Shown: positions 35,940-45,344 of the stretch, piece by piece
Position numbering within the stretch: position 1 is the first letter of the stretch
Layout of the letters: every line of letters begins with the position of its first letter
From: Marixanthotalea marina
Lineage (GTDB): Bacteria; Bacteroidota; Bacteroidia; Flavobacteriales; Flavobacteriaceae
Assembly (NCBI GenBank): GCA_018883545.1
Contig: JAHLEH010000012.1
Coordinates: forward strand, 20,429-84,428
Direction: 5' to 3'
DNA: 64,000 nucleotides
Translations under genes and position numbers: made by a program
Notes under the pieces: model-generated
What the model was told of the DNA's origin: nothing
Database searches by the model: none
What the model saw: the letters and a program-made list of their open reading frames with translations, nothing else

Positions 35940-36959
35940 CTAATCAATATTATACTCATAATTTAGAGCTTTAATCTGTTCTGGGCGGCCTAAAACAATT
36001 ATTTTCGATTCGGGTTCTAACCGGATTTCAGCTTCAGGATTAACTGTGTATTCGCCATTGGCATCCTTGTACCCAATAACGGTACAACCAGTTTTTCTCC
36101 TTAAATCCAAATCTTTAATAGTTCCAACCGCACCTTTAGAACTTAGCTTTTCTACAGCTATTTCTTCTATGTTTATATTCGATTTACCAACAATGGATAA
36201 GTTATCTATAAACTCCATGAGACCTGGAACCACAACTAAAGAAGCCATGTGGTCGCCACCAATCCTATCGGGCATTATCACATTGTTTGCGCCTGCAAAT
36301 TTCAACTTTTCATATGAAGAATCTTGGGATGCCCGACTAATAATATTGATGTCTTTGTTTATTTGCCTGGTTGTTAGTACAACAAACAAGTTATCGGCAT
36401 CGTTGGGCAATGCAGAAATAAAACTAGATGCCCTATGAACACCAGCCTGTATTAGTATTTCATCTTCATTCGCATTTCCTATTACATACGGTACATCGTC
36501 CATTTGCAAACGTTCCTCAATAGCTTTTTCTTTTTCTATAACCACAAATGGTTTTTTATGTGCTAAAAGCTTGCGAGCGGCTTGTTTCCCATTTCTACCA
36601 TAGCCACAAATAATAACATGGTTTTTAAAGCTATCTATTTGTCTTTGCATCTTCTTATATTTTAGTTCTTCAATATTATTTTTACTTAGTATATATTCAG
36701 TTATTACCGAAAGTGCGTAACCAACAATTACCACACTTGCCAATATTAAAAATATAGTAAAAATCCTAGCTTGCTCGTTAAGCGGTTCTACTTCCCCAAA
36801 ACCAACAGTGGTCATGGTTATAACCGTCATGTAAAGAGCATCTACAAAACTGTAATTGGACAAAAACATATAACCTACAATTCCAACAAACAGTATAGCT
36901 ACCATTAAAAAAATTGCAGTATAAATTTTAGTTTTGAATAAATTTATAATTGGAATCAT
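35940..36959 (-). CDS. Two-TM potassium channel with RCK (TrkA-N/TrkA-C) domains
   Basis: 339 residues. Two membrane helices (about 10-32 and 65-88) flank a pore loop with the selectivity filter TVGFG at 51-55. The RCK-N domain starts at HVIICGYGRNGKQ (114-126) with the Rossmann glycines, and an RCK-C domain occupies about 255-335. This is the architecture of MthK/Kch-type ligand-gated K+ channels of the inner membrane. It is close behind pspC-like and DUF2851 genes (6 and 12 bp gaps), so the three are probably one message. Confidence 0.93.
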   Translation of the reverse strand: MIPIINLFKTKIYTAIFLMVAILFVGIVGYMFLSNYSFVDALYMTVITMTTVGFGEVEPLNEQARIFTIFLILASVVIVGYALSVITEYILSKNNIEELKYKKMQRQIDSFKNHVIICGYGRNGKQAARKLLAHKKPFVVIEKEKAIEERLQMDDVPYVIGNANEDEILIQAGVHRASSFISALPNDADNLFVVLTTRQINKDINIISRASQDSSYEKLKFAGANNVIMPDRIGGDHMASLVVVPGLMEFIDNLSIVGKSNINIEEIAVEKLSSKGAVGTIKDLDLRRKTGCTVIGYKDANGEYTVNPEAEIRLEPESKIIVLGRPEQIKALNYEYNID

Positions 36960-36965
36960 ATACTA

Positions 36966-37193
36966 TTACAAATCAAAAACCGATGACCTTTTAGTATAAA
37001 GCATGTCTTTTATTCGCATCCAAAAAGCCAAAAACAGGTAAAGCGCAAATCCAAAACCCAGGGTTACAAACGTTAAATACATAAATGACGTTCTTACTAC
37101 TTTAGCCCTTATACCCAATCTGTCGGCAATTCGTTGGCAAACATAATAGCCTCTTTTTTGAAAATACAATAACGCTTTATAAAAAATATTCAT
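36966..37193 (-). CDS. PspC domain protein
   Basis: 75 residues. A soluble N-terminal part with VCQRIADRLGIRAKVVRTSFM, the helix-turn-like lead of PspC, is followed by one membrane segment (YLTFVTLGFGFALYLFLAFW) and a charged tail. PspC proteins sense envelope stress and bind PspA/PspB in enterobacteria; no other psp gene is nearby, so the function here is open. It is tightly packed between DUF2851 and the K+ channel. Confidence 0.85.
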   Translation of the reverse strand: MNIFYKALLYFQKRGYYVCQRIADRLGIRAKVVRTSFMYLTFVTLGFGFALYLFLAFWMRIKDMLYTKRSSVFDL

Positions 37194-37205
37194 GCTGCAA
37201 GTTAA

Positions 37206-38480
37206 TCAATTACTCTGTAAAAGCGAACTGCCAATAGCACATTGCAAACACTTATTTTTGTTACAGTATTCATTTTTTAGCTGAAGTAATGCTTGCGATT
37301 GTAAAGCAGAACTTGAAACCGGTTTTAATGAATTGAATTTTTCAATAATACTGTTTTTCTCAGATGAAATAGATTCGATTAAGCTAATTATTGATTCTTC
37401 AATATTGTGCCCTTGAAATTTTGCATAGCTAAATTTTAAAGGAATTATAGCGTTGATTAATAGCAAATCGACAAAAGCCTTGGTCAATACCTTTTTTGTG
37501 GTTTTTGAGGATTTATTAAACGTGTAATGCGATTCCCAAAATGGGGATGTAGAAACCGAAAACAAATCATAAAAACCTTCCAAAGTATTTATTTCTATAA
37601 TTTTTGAAAATAAGTTCTGGTTTTCATGGTATAATGTTGCCAATTGAGACAACCGAATGGTCGGAAAATTAGATGGGCGCAATCTAAAAAATTGAACAGT
37701 GGCTACACTTTCGTTTTTAAGTGAAAACTTTTGTTTTAAAAATTTATATTCTTTTTGAAGTTCAAAATAATAGGGATTTTGAATATCTTCCTCCAGCATA
37801 CCTGCTTGACCATAAAATAAAGCTTCCAAAATGATTAATTCGGATTGACTTTTTCTAATGATTGAGAAATCTATACTTTCTGAAATACTTAAAAAAGCAT
37901 CTCCATTTACTTTCAAACCAAAATTTTTGGCCATCATTTTAAACAAAACAGCTTCCCAATCATTTTTTGAAAATGCCAACAACCGGTTAATATCCTCAGA
38001 CTTCCGTTCCAAGCGTTCAAAATATAAACGTTCTAGCCAATTCTTAATTTTAAAATTGTTGATACTCGGAAAATCATGTTCACAATTAATCCATTTATCA
38101 GATTTTGAGAAGAGTTTTTCGTAATTGTTCAAAGTTAATTTAGACACATAAGGTTTTAGTTCCAGTGTTGGAATAACCGAATTGTCTTTTCTAAAAACAT
38201 CAGTATCGTGTTCCCAAACCACATGAAGTATAACATTATCATAAGTCTTATCAAGTTCGTGGTTATGCAAATACCAATCGGATGAATTAATATGAATCTC
38301 TACATTACCAGCCCATAGCTGATCGCCTATTTTCAACTTGGCATTAAAAAAATCGGGGCCTGCATTAAAATTATGTTGCCCAACCGATCGTATGGAAATG
38401 GCATCACCATGCGTGGTTTTTATTTTAGAAATATCAAGCTTTTTATATTTCCAGATGTAATGTAAAAAATCTTCTTGCAT
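37206..38480 (-). CDS. DUF2851 family protein
   Basis: 424 residues, soluble. It begins MQEDFLHYIWKYKKLD and contains the family pattern VGQHNFNAGPDFFNAKLKIGDQLWAGNVEIH, a Trp-rich beta segment (SSDWYLHNHELDKTYDNVILHVVW), and a Cys-containing end (EYCNKNKCLQCAIGSSLL). The N-terminal Asp/Glu-x-x-Lys-like arrangement recalls nuclease folds, but this is only a resemblance. It is a widespread Bacteroidota protein of unknown function. It is first in a run DUF2851-pspC-K+ channel, and divergent from DUF2721. Confidence 0.87.
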   Translation of the reverse strand: MQEDFLHYIWKYKKLDISKIKTTHGDAISIRSVGQHNFNAGPDFFNAKLKIGDQLWAGNVEIHINSSDWYLHNHELDKTYDNVILHVVWEHDTDVFRKDNSVIPTLELKPYVSKLTLNNYEKLFSKSDKWINCEHDFPSINNFKIKNWLERLYFERLERKSEDINRLLAFSKNDWEAVLFKMMAKNFGLKVNGDAFLSISESIDFSIIRKSQSELIILEALFYGQAGMLEEDIQNPYYFELQKEYKFLKQKFSLKNESVATVQFFRLRPSNFPTIRLSQLATLYHENQNLFSKIIEINTLEGFYDLFSVSTSPFWESHYTFNKSSKTTKKVLTKAFVDLLLINAIIPLKFSYAKFQGHNIEESIISLIESISSEKNSIIEKFNSLKPVSSSALQSQALLQLKNEYCNKNKCLQCAIGSSLLQSN

Positions 38481-38549
38481 GACTTAAAAGTAGGAAAAGT
38501 TTTAAAAACATTTAAAAGTTCATGATTAATTTTTTCATCAAAAAACAAT

Positions 38550-38557
38550 TAACTTTG
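38550..38557 (+). promoter_or_regulatory. -7 box (TAACTTTG) of the DUF2721 gene
   Basis: An exact TAnnTTTG match 15 bp before the ATG at 38573, the same spacing as in front of prfC and the DEAD-box gene. It argues against the in-frame ATG at 38522. Confidence 0.6.
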
Positions 38558-38572
38558 AATGAAACTAATTTT

Positions 38573-38968
38573 ATGGAAGATTTAACCCTTACAACACCTG
38601 CGCTTTTATTTTCGGCCATTTCACTTATTATGCTGGCCTATACCAATCGGTTTTTGGCCTATGCGGCCGTGGTTAGGAACCTACACGATAAATACCTTAA
38701 GAAAAAAGACAAGCAACTAATAAGACAAATAGAAAACATTAAGAAGCGCCTATACCTAACCCGCTCTATGCAAATTTTTGGTATTAGTAGTTTGTTGCTT
38801 TGTGTACTTACCATGTTCCTAATTTATATAAAACAACAAACTATTGCTATTTGGATATTTGGCATTGCCTTGGTGCTTTTAATTATTTCACTGGCATTGC
38901 TGATTAAAGAAATACAGATTTCTGTAAAAGCACTAGAACACCATATAAGTGATATTGAAAATAACTAA
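38573..38968 (+). CDS. DUF2721 domain membrane protein
   Basis: 131 residues from MEDLTLTTPALLFSAISL. Three hydrophobic segments are seen: LLFSAISLIMLAYTNRFLAYAA near the start, and two in the second half (QIFGISSLLLCVLTMFLIYI and IWIFGIALVLLIISLALL). A basic loop (KYLKKKDKQLIRQIENIKKRLYLTR) lies between them. The layout and length fit DUF2721, a family of unknown function. An upstream in-frame ATG at 38522 lies before the -7 box and is rejected. Monocistronic. Confidence 0.83.
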   Translation: MEDLTLTTPALLFSAISLIMLAYTNRFLAYAAVVRNLHDKYLKKKDKQLIRQIENIKKRLYLTRSMQIFGISSLLLCVLTMFLIYIKQQTIAIWIFGIALVLLIISLALLIKEIQISVKALEHHISDIENN

Positions 38969-38995
38969 GTGCGTTGGATTATAAAAAATGTAAGA

Positions 38996-39850
38996 CTATG
39001 ACAAAACAGATTCCTGATTAATACTTATAAGTGGAATGTTGGCACTATCTTCCAAACGTTTTACAAGGTCGCGATGGAATAAATTTTTCCATACCACCCT
39101 TTTTTCGCGCTCTAGCATTCCTAAAATATTAACGTCCTGTTCTTTTAGATAATTTTTAAGTGTTTCAAAAACATCATCATCATAGATAATTTTTAATTCG
39201 ATATTTGATGTTGGAAACTGTGAATTCAGTTTGGTTCTAAAAGCCTCAATTTTAGACATCGATACATCATCCTGTTTTTCTGAAACATGCACCACTTCCA
39301 ACTTTGCAACTATAGAGCCAAATACATCACAAATTTTTTTAATAGCCATAATGTCTTCATCGGCCAAAGTGGTGGCGTAAACCAAATTTTCGAATGCTTC
39401 AAGTTTTGATCCATCAGGAACTGCAACTACCGGAATGTTTGATTTTGATATCAACGTTTTAGTTGTACTTCCTAAAAGCAATTCTTTTAAAGCACTCATG
39501 CCATTTACCCCCAACACCAAGAGTGATGCTTGCACGCTGTTGGCATAATTGAGTATTTCATTTTCCACATCATCGCCACTTTTAACCTCTAGAGTCACAT
39601 TTTGCGAACTAAAATGAGCCCCTAAGTGTTTCGTACAAAATTCACTCAACAACTTTTGATATGCTTGATAAGCACCGCTTTCAAAATCGGAGAACGTTGG
39701 TTTTGGCACGTCACTGTTCCATATAGTAGGATATTCAATAATATTTAAGATTATCAATTCTGCATTAATTTTTTTGCTTAATGCGTATGCATATTTTAAA
39801 GCAGATACAGAATTTTTTGAGTAATCCGTTGCACATACTATTTTTTTCAT
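38996..39850 (-). CDS. Universal stress protein, tandem UspA domains
   Basis: 284 residues with two Usp domains (about 1-145 and 150-280). The first opens MKKIVCATDYSKNSVSALKYA and carries the nucleotide-binding pattern LLVLGVNGMSALKELLLGSTTKTLISKSNIPVVAVP, written here in parts: GVNGMS, LGSTTK. The second lacks a clear G-2x-G-9x-G(S/T) motif. Usp proteins accumulate under stress; tandem forms are common in flavobacteria. Its promoter carries TACATTTG (39877-39884 on minus). It is a single-gene unit, convergent with DUF2721. Confidence 0.9.
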   Translation of the reverse strand: MKKIVCATDYSKNSVSALKYAYALSKKINAELIILNIIEYPTIWNSDVPKPTFSDFESGAYQAYQKLLSEFCTKHLGAHFSSQNVTLEVKSGDDVENEILNYANSVQASLLVLGVNGMSALKELLLGSTTKTLISKSNIPVVAVPDGSKLEAFENLVYATTLADEDIMAIKKICDVFGSIVAKLEVVHVSEKQDDVSMSKIEAFRTKLNSQFPTSNIELKIIYDDDVFETLKNYLKEQDVNILGMLEREKRVVWKNLFHRDLVKRLEDSANIPLISINQESVLS

Positions 39851-39876
39851 AAAGACATGGTTTTTAAAATGATACT

Positions 39877-39884
39877 CAAATGTA
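39877..39884 (-). promoter_or_regulatory. -7 box (TACATTTG) of the uspA-like gene
   Basis: An exact TAnnTTTG match on the minus strand, 26 bp before the start codon; no clear -33 box accompanies it. Confidence 0.5.
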
Positions 39885-40097
39885 TATGTTAATCTCGTTT
39901 GAACCTATGATAGTTATCATAAACAATTATTTTTAAGTCAAGTTTAAATAATTATCAAAAAAAGCACTTATTTTAGAGCTGTTTGATTTACTAAAATCAA
40001 CATATAGCCCTTAATTTAAGAAATTAAGTTGAGAATAAAGTATTGAAAAAACAAAAGATTAAAAATTAAAAACAATTAAAACCTCTAAACTAAAAGC

Positions 40098-40652
40098 ATG
40101 AAACGTACACTAAACAAAATCTATATTATAGCATTCATTTCCATTTTTACCATATGCGAAACAGAAGCGCAAACTGATGCTAACAACGATGACACCTCCA
40201 TTTATAAAGATTTTAAAACAGAGCATGTCTGGGACGCTAAAGTAACTATTGGCAATGCTATAAGTTTGGGCGAGAGTAAACATGGCGGTAGAAACATAAT
40301 CCCCATAACTGGCGGTACTTTTGAAGGCCCCAAAATTAAAGGAGAGGTTTTACCCTATGGTGCCGATTGGCAATTGGTTCGTCCTGATGGCGATGTTGAA
40401 TTGAATGCGCGATATCTTTTAAAAACTGATGATGGTGTAACAATTCAGGTCATCAACAAGGTACTTATTCATAATGGCGTAGTAGATGGAAAACCAGAAA
40501 GCTACATAAAATCTGTTATAGATTTAGAAGCGCCAAAAGGCAGTCCTTACGAATATTTAAATCATGCTATTTTTTTAGGCACTTTAACAATTCCGGCAAC
40601 AAAGCCAGGTGAAACACCATATGTAATTATTGGGGTTTATAAGGTTTTATAA
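40098..40652 (+). CDS. Secreted DUF3237 domain protein
   Basis: 184 residues with a signal peptide (hydrophobic 8-20, probable cleavage after EAQ at about 25). The DUF3237 beta-barrel is recognised by IPITGGTFEGPKIKGEVLPYGADWQLVRPDGDVELNARY in parts (GGTFEGP, GADWQ, LNARYLLKTDDG) and the C-terminal LNHAIFLGTLTI. Function is unknown; exported versions are common in soil and marine bacteria. It is followed after 119 bp by the DUF3500 lipoprotein on the same strand, and the pair may be functionally linked. Confidence 0.83.
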   Translation: MKRTLNKIYIIAFISIFTICETEAQTDANNDDTSIYKDFKTEHVWDAKVTIGNAISLGESKHGGRNIIPITGGTFEGPKIKGEVLPYGADWQLVRPDGDVELNARYLLKTDDGVTIQVINKVLIHNGVVDGKPESYIKSVIDLEAPKGSPYEYLNHAIFLGTLTIPATKPGETPYVIIGVYKVL

Positions 40653-40771
40653 AAATTAAGCCGTAAAATTGAAATCAATAATAGTTCACAGTTATAATTT
40701 TTTGTCAGGCACTTTCCTTTGCTTGACATTTCTGTTGATAGTTTTACTATTTCATTTTAAAATTTTAAATC

Positions 40772-41992
40772 ATGTTTAAGAATCTTGTGCTAATTTTAAT
40801 TCCTATTATAATTGGAATTTCGTCTTGTAAAACCAAACAGTCTAATAAAAGTGCTGACCAAGAAACTGAGTTTAAAACTGACTTTGAGGTAGACGAAAAT
40901 AGTTTTATGATGAAAATGCAATCAAACGCATTGCAAGAGCCTTACAAAGGAATTTTCACATCTTCAAATGATGAACATAATTTATTCCCGATTAAATCAA
41001 CCGGTGTTTCTACAAAACCAATAATTAATGCAGCAGTAAAATTTATTAAATCACTTTCTAATAGGCAGGCTGAAAAAACTGTTTTTCAAATTGAAGATGA
41101 CGAATGGCGCAAGTGGTCTAATGTAGATAATGGCATTTATGAACGACAAGGGATATCACTTAAGGAAATGAACAAGAACCAGCGCACTTTAGCTTTTAAA
41201 CTCATGCAGGAAGCATTAAGTGCAAAAGGATTACAACTATCTAAAGACATAATGAAAACCGACCAAACACTAAGGGAAATCAATAATAACAATCCAATGT
41301 TTGATGAAGACCTTTATTATTTCACAATTATGGGGACACCTTCAGCAATTGAGCCTTGGGGTTGGCAAATTGATGGTCATCATTTAGTTATTAATTATTT
41401 TGTGCTAGGTGATCAGGTGGTCATGACGCCTACTTTTATGGGTGGCGAACCAATTATTACTGAAACTGGTAAATACAAAGGAAACACACTATTTCAAGAT
41501 GAACAGAACCTTGGGTTAAAATTTATAAACTCACTTTCTTTGGAGCAACAAAAAGAAGCCATTATCAATTCTGAAAAAAACAATAACAATATAAAAGCCG
41601 AAGCTTTCAAAGACAATATAACACTTGATTATGAAGGCATAAAAGGGGATAAACTAACTGATGAACAAAAAACATCTTTACTGCACTTAATTAATCAATA
41701 TATATCTAACATGCGAGAAGGCCATGCTACAGTTAAGATGGAAGAGGTTGAAAATCATTTTAAAGAAACTTATTTTTCTTGGGTTGGTGAATTAGATGAA
41801 GACGCTGTTTTTTATTATAGGATCCATAGCCCCGTTGTATTGATTGAGTTTGATCACCAACGTCCAGTTGGAGTAAGAGGAAACGGAAGGGAAGTTTCAA
41901 GAAATCATATTCATACTGTAGTAAGAACCCCAAACGGAAATGATTATGGTAAAGATTTATTAAAACAACACTTAGAAAGTCATCATCACTAA
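40772..41992 (+). CDS. DUF3500 lipoprotein
   Basis: 406 residues with a lipoprotein signal ending at Cys19 (LIPIIIGISSCKTK). The DUF3500 family pattern is clear: DDEWRKWSNVDNGIYERQGISLKEM, YYFTIMGTPSAIEPWGWQIDGHHL (read in parts), TPTFMGGEP, and the His-rich end with VLIEFDHQRPVGVRG, NHIHTVVRTPNGNDYG. The conserved His residues near the C-terminus (DHQ, NHIHT) look like metal ligands. Function is unknown. It ends 4 bp before the convergent SDR gene. Confidence 0.85.
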   Translation: MFKNLVLILIPIIIGISSCKTKQSNKSADQETEFKTDFEVDENSFMMKMQSNALQEPYKGIFTSSNDEHNLFPIKSTGVSTKPIINAAVKFIKSLSNRQAEKTVFQIEDDEWRKWSNVDNGIYERQGISLKEMNKNQRTLAFKLMQEALSAKGLQLSKDIMKTDQTLREINNNNPMFDEDLYYFTIMGTPSAIEPWGWQIDGHHLVINYFVLGDQVVMTPTFMGGEPIITETGKYKGNTLFQDEQNLGLKFINSLSLEQQKEAIINSEKNNNNIKAEAFKDNITLDYEGIKGDKLTDEQKTSLLHLINQYISNMREGHATVKMEEVENHFKETYFSWVGELDEDAVFYYRIHSPVVLIEFDHQRPVGVRGNGREVSRNHIHTVVRTPNGNDYGKDLLKQHLESHHH

Positions 41993-41996
41993 AAAA

Positions 41997-42677
41997 TCAA
42001 GGCGTAGAATTAGACACTTGCAGTAGTTTACCGTTGTAATATTTTTGCCCATTAAGTGCAAAATCAAAAATATAGCTTGCCATTTCTAAAGCAGAAGTTG
42101 GTGCTTTATAACCAGGAAACGCTTCTTCCAACATTTCGGTTTGTACAGCACCTAAAGCCAATACGTTAAAAGAAGTGCCCGAATCTTTATATTCCTCTGC
42201 CAGTAATTCGGTTAAATTAATGACTGCTGCCTTACTGGAACTATAAGCTGCCAAGCCAGGAAACTTCATACTACCCTGAACACCACCCATAGAACTGATG
42301 GTTACAACGTGGCTGCCTTGTTTCATAAAAGGTAAAACTGTTTTGGTTAATTGGGCAACGCCATACACATTGGTTTTATATACCGTTTCAAAATCGGCCA
42401 TAGAAAGTTCCTGAAAAGATTTATTGATAAGTCTTCCCGCATTGTTAATCAACACATCTACCTGTTTCCAATTATTTTTTATAAAATCGGTCACTTTTTT
42501 ATAACCTTTGGCATCACTTAAATCAAACGGAAATGCAGTAACGTTTTTCAGCTCTAAACTTTTAACGGGGTTATCATTTCGCGAAAGCGCCAAAACCTGA
42601 TGTCCAGACTCTGCAAACTTTTTAACTAACTCGAGACCAATACCCCTACTTGTTCCTGTAATTACAACATTACCCAT
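41997..42677 (-). CDS. Short-chain dehydrogenase/reductase (SDR)
   Basis: 226 residues, classical SDR. Cofactor motif TGTSRGIG at 8-14, NNAG at 78-81, catalytic Ser129, Tyr145 and Lys149 (YSSSK). It would oxidise or reduce a small alcohol/ketone with NAD(P)(H); the substrate is unknown. The start overlaps the end of the M28 peptidase gene by 8 bp, so the two are translationally coupled. Confidence 0.9.
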   Translation of the reverse strand: MGNVVITGTSRGIGLELVKKFAESGHQVLALSRNDNPVKSLELKNVTAFPFDLSDAKGYKKVTDFIKNNWKQVDVLINNAGRLINKSFQELSMADFETVYKTNVYGVAQLTKTVLPFMKQGSHVVTISSMGGVQGSMKFPGLAAYSSSKAAVINLTELLAEEYKDSGTSFNVLALGAVQTEMLEEAFPGYKAPTSALEMASYIFDFALNGQKYYNGKLLQVSNSTP

Positions 42678-43620
42678 TATTCAGTTTTATTTCTTTGGTT
42701 GGCGTATTACAAATAGTTTCAATTACCGGTAACATAGCATTTGTAAAATTGACCATGTGCTCAAAATCCAATTTATCCACTTCATCATCTACATGGTGGT
42801 AATAATCGTAATTGGATACATCACTACACGAAATGGTTTGGCAAGGCACCTTAAACTCTTCATAAAAATAAAAATTATCCGAACGCTCAAACAAATTTCT
42901 TTCTTTCGATAGCCTAGACAAGCCTGTTAAGTTATCATTGTTCGCATACTCATTTATTTTTTGGGACATATTAGACAAATCATAACCTGTAACAAATGCC
43001 ATATAATCCCTATCTTTAAAGGGCACGCCTGTCATTTCAAAATTAAGCATCGTATATAAATCTATACCCTCTTCTTTTAATCTTTTTGCCAAATGTTTAG
43101 AACCCAACATACCTTTTTCTTCCGCTGAAAAAAAGGCAACTATAATACTTCGCTTATTCTTTTTTGCTTTTGCCAATCGTTGAGCCAAAAGTAAAACCGT
43201 ACTTGTTCCTGATGCATTGTCGTTGGCGCCATTGGCTATTTCATCATCTCCAACATGTTCTGCTGTAGTTCCCAAATGATCATAATGCGCACCGATTATA
43301 ACCACTTCATTTTTTAGTTTGGGGTCTGTACCTTCAATATACCCCACAATATTATAAAGATCGAGAGCACTCCATTTAAAGTTATCACGATAGGTTTCAA
43401 AATACGGCTTAATGTTATTTTTCTTGAAAACATTTTCAAGATAAACGGCTGCTTTTTCTATGCCAACACTGGCTATATCACGGCCTTCCAATTCATCTGA
43501 TGCTAGGTAAGAAGTAACAACTCTTAACTCTTCTTCTGATACATCATCATTTTCAAAAATTTTAAAGCCTAAAAAAACTATTAAAATTAAAATAACTGAA
43601 GCTATTAAAACTTTTTTCAT
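42670..43620 (-). CDS. M28 family zinc aminopeptidase, membrane-anchored or exported
   Basis: 316 residues. An N-terminal hydrophobic helix (VLIASVILILIVFLGFKIF) targets it to the envelope. Metal ligands and base of M28 peptidases are present: His112 (GAHYDHLG), Asp134 (GANDNASGT), Glu167-Glu168 (FFSAEEKG), Glu195 (NFEMTG) and His275/His276 (YYHHVDDE). It probably trims peptides outside the cytoplasm. Two-gene operon with the downstream SDR (8-bp overlap). A terminator of the neighbouring pdh operon separates it from pdhC. Confidence 0.9.
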   Translation of the reverse strand: MKKVLIASVILILIVFLGFKIFENDDVSEEELRVVTSYLASDELEGRDIASVGIEKAAVYLENVFKKNNIKPYFETYRDNFKWSALDLYNIVGYIEGTDPKLKNEVVIIGAHYDHLGTTAEHVGDDEIANGANDNASGTSTVLLLAQRLAKAKKNKRSIIVAFFSAEEKGMLGSKHLAKRLKEEGIDLYTMLNFEMTGVPFKDRDYMAFVTGYDLSNMSQKINEYANNDNLTGLSRLSKERNLFERSDNFYFYEEFKVPCQTISCSDVSNYDYYHHVDDEVDKLDFEHMVNFTNAMLPVIETICNTPTKEIKLNNG

Positions 43621-43645
43621 ACTATTAATTTTGAATTTTTAAAGA

Positions 43646-43680
43646 TAAAAAAACCTGTTTCAAACGAATGGAACAGGTTT
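43646..43680 (-). terminator. Terminator of pdhA-pdhC
   Basis: AAACCTGTT (43651-43659) pairs with AACAGGTTT (43672-43680); a U run follows on the minus strand. It lies 38 bp past the pdhC stop. Confidence 0.8.
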
Positions 43681-43718
43681 ATATTTTTAACTTTCTGAAA
43701 ACATGTTCAGTAAAATAT

Positions 43719-45341
43719 TTATACTAACATAGTAACCGGATTTTCAATATACCCTTTTAGCGTCTGAAGGAACTGAGCTCCTGTAGCACCATCAATAGTT
43801 CTGTGGTCACACGCCAATGACAATTTCATTGTATTGCCTACAACTATTTGACCATTTTTAACTACTGGTTTTTCAATGATGTTACCAACAGATAGGATGG
43901 CTGAATTAGGTTGATTTATGATTGACGTAAACGTTTCAATACCAAACATCCCTAAATTAGATACCGTAAAGGTGCTCCCTTCCATTTCTTGAGGCGTTAA
44001 CTTTTTGTTTCTTGCCTTACCTGCTAATTCCTTAACGGCAGCACCAATTTGTGGTAAGGTTTGCTCGTTGGCAAATTTAACCACGGGTACTACTAATCCA
44101 TCCGGCACTGCTACGGCCACTCCAATATGAACATGGTTATTTAAACGCATTTTATCTGCAAACCATTGTGAATTTACTTGTGGGTGTTGCTTTAAAGCCA
44201 ACGCACAAGCTTTCACAACCATATCGTTGTATGATATTTTTGTATCTGGAATGGAGTTGAATTGCGTACGGAAAGCAATGGCATTATCCATATCAAATTC
44301 AACAGTTAAATAATAATGCGGTGCAGAGAACTTAGAGTTCGTTAACGATTTGGCTATCGCTTTACGCATTTGAGAGTTCGGCACATCTTCAAAATCCTCC
44401 TGACCAGCAGGTACAAATTTTCCAACAGCGGCAGCTCCTTGAGCTGGCTCGTAATTTTCTACATCGTATTTTACTATACGTCCGTTTTCGCCGGTTCCTT
44501 GTATTTTTGTAAGGTTGATACCTTTTTCTTCGGCTAATTTTTTAGCCAATGGAGACACAAACAAACGTCCGTTTGTAGATGTAGTTGTGCTAGCCTTTTT
44601 CGGAGTTTCCTGTTTAGGAGCTGCTTTAGGTGTCTCCGATTTCGGTGCTTCTTGCACTTTTTTAGGTGCCTCTTCCTTACTTTCTGCTGGTGCACTTGCT
44701 TTAAAGTTAGCCGCCACACCAGAAACGTCCGTTCCTTCTGGACCAATAATAGCCAACAGTTCATCTACTTTGGCAGATTCTCCTTCTTGTAAACCAATGT
44801 GCAATAAAGTACCCGATTGGAAAGATTCAAACTCCATAGTAGCTTTATCGGTTTCGATTTCAGCCAATATTTCACCTTCTTCAACTTTGTCACCCTCTTT
44901 TTTCAACCAAGTGGCAACAGTACCTTCTTCCATTGTGTCGCTTAGACGAGGCATGGTAACTACAATAACGCCTTCTGGTAATTCTGCAGCTTCAGAAGCT
45001 TTCTCTTCTTTTACCTCTTCTTTTGATTCTGATTTTTCAGCCTCTTGCTTAGAGTCATCTGAAGCTTTAGCACCTCCATTCAACAAAGATGAAATATCCT
45101 CTCCTTCATCGCCTATAATAGCCAATAACTCATCTACTTTAGTTGTCTCTCCTTCCTGAACACCTATATGTAATAGTGTTCCCTCGTAAAAGGATTCGAA
45201 CTCCATAGTGGCCTTGTCGGTTTCTATTTCTGCTAAAATATCGCCCTCGCTTATCTTGTCACCCACTTTCTTTAACCATGTGGCAACAGTTCCCTCTTCC
45301 ATCGTATCGCTTAAACGCGGCATATTTATAATTTCTGCCAT
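43719..45341 (-). CDS. pdhC: Pyruvate dehydrogenase E2, dihydrolipoamide acetyltransferase
   Basis: 540 residues. Two lipoyl domains carry the modified lysines Lys43 and Lys166, both in ETDKATMEFES. Ala/Pro/Lys/Glu-rich linkers follow (about 85-120 and 205-255). The peripheral subunit-binding domain is at about 255-300 (VSPLAKKLAEEKGINLTKI), and the catalytic domain ends with His513 in DHRTIDGATG. E2 transfers acetyl groups to CoA at the core of the complex. It lies 3 bp after the E1-alpha gene. The E1-beta and E3 genes are not in the window, as is common in flavobacteria. Confidence 0.96.
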   Translation of the reverse strand: MAEIINMPRLSDTMEEGTVATWLKKVGDKISEGDILAEIETDKATMEFESFYEGTLLHIGVQEGETTKVDELLAIIGDEGEDISSLLNGGAKASDDSKQEAEKSESKEEVKEEKASEAAELPEGVIVVTMPRLSDTMEEGTVATWLKKEGDKVEEGEILAEIETDKATMEFESFQSGTLLHIGLQEGESAKVDELLAIIGPEGTDVSGVAANFKASAPAESKEEAPKKVQEAPKSETPKAAPKQETPKKASTTTSTNGRLFVSPLAKKLAEEKGINLTKIQGTGENGRIVKYDVENYEPAQGAAAVGKFVPAGQEDFEDVPNSQMRKAIAKSLTNSKFSAPHYYLTVEFDMDNAIAFRTQFNSIPDTKISYNDMVVKACALALKQHPQVNSQWFADKMRLNNHVHIGVAVAVPDGLVVPVVKFANEQTLPQIGAAVKELAGKARNKKLTPQEMEGSTFTVSNLGMFGIETFTSIINQPNSAILSVGNIIEKPVVKNGQIVVGNTMKLSLACDHRTIDGATGAQFLQTLKGYIENPVTMLV

Positions 45342-45344
45342 ATC

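Noticed and set aside
44515..45159. A 214-codon plus-strand open frame inside the E2 gene
   Set aside because: It is antisense to the two lipoyl domains and linker of a certain pdhC; its Ser/Pro/Ala-rich translation mirrors the Glu/Lys/Ala codons of the real frame.
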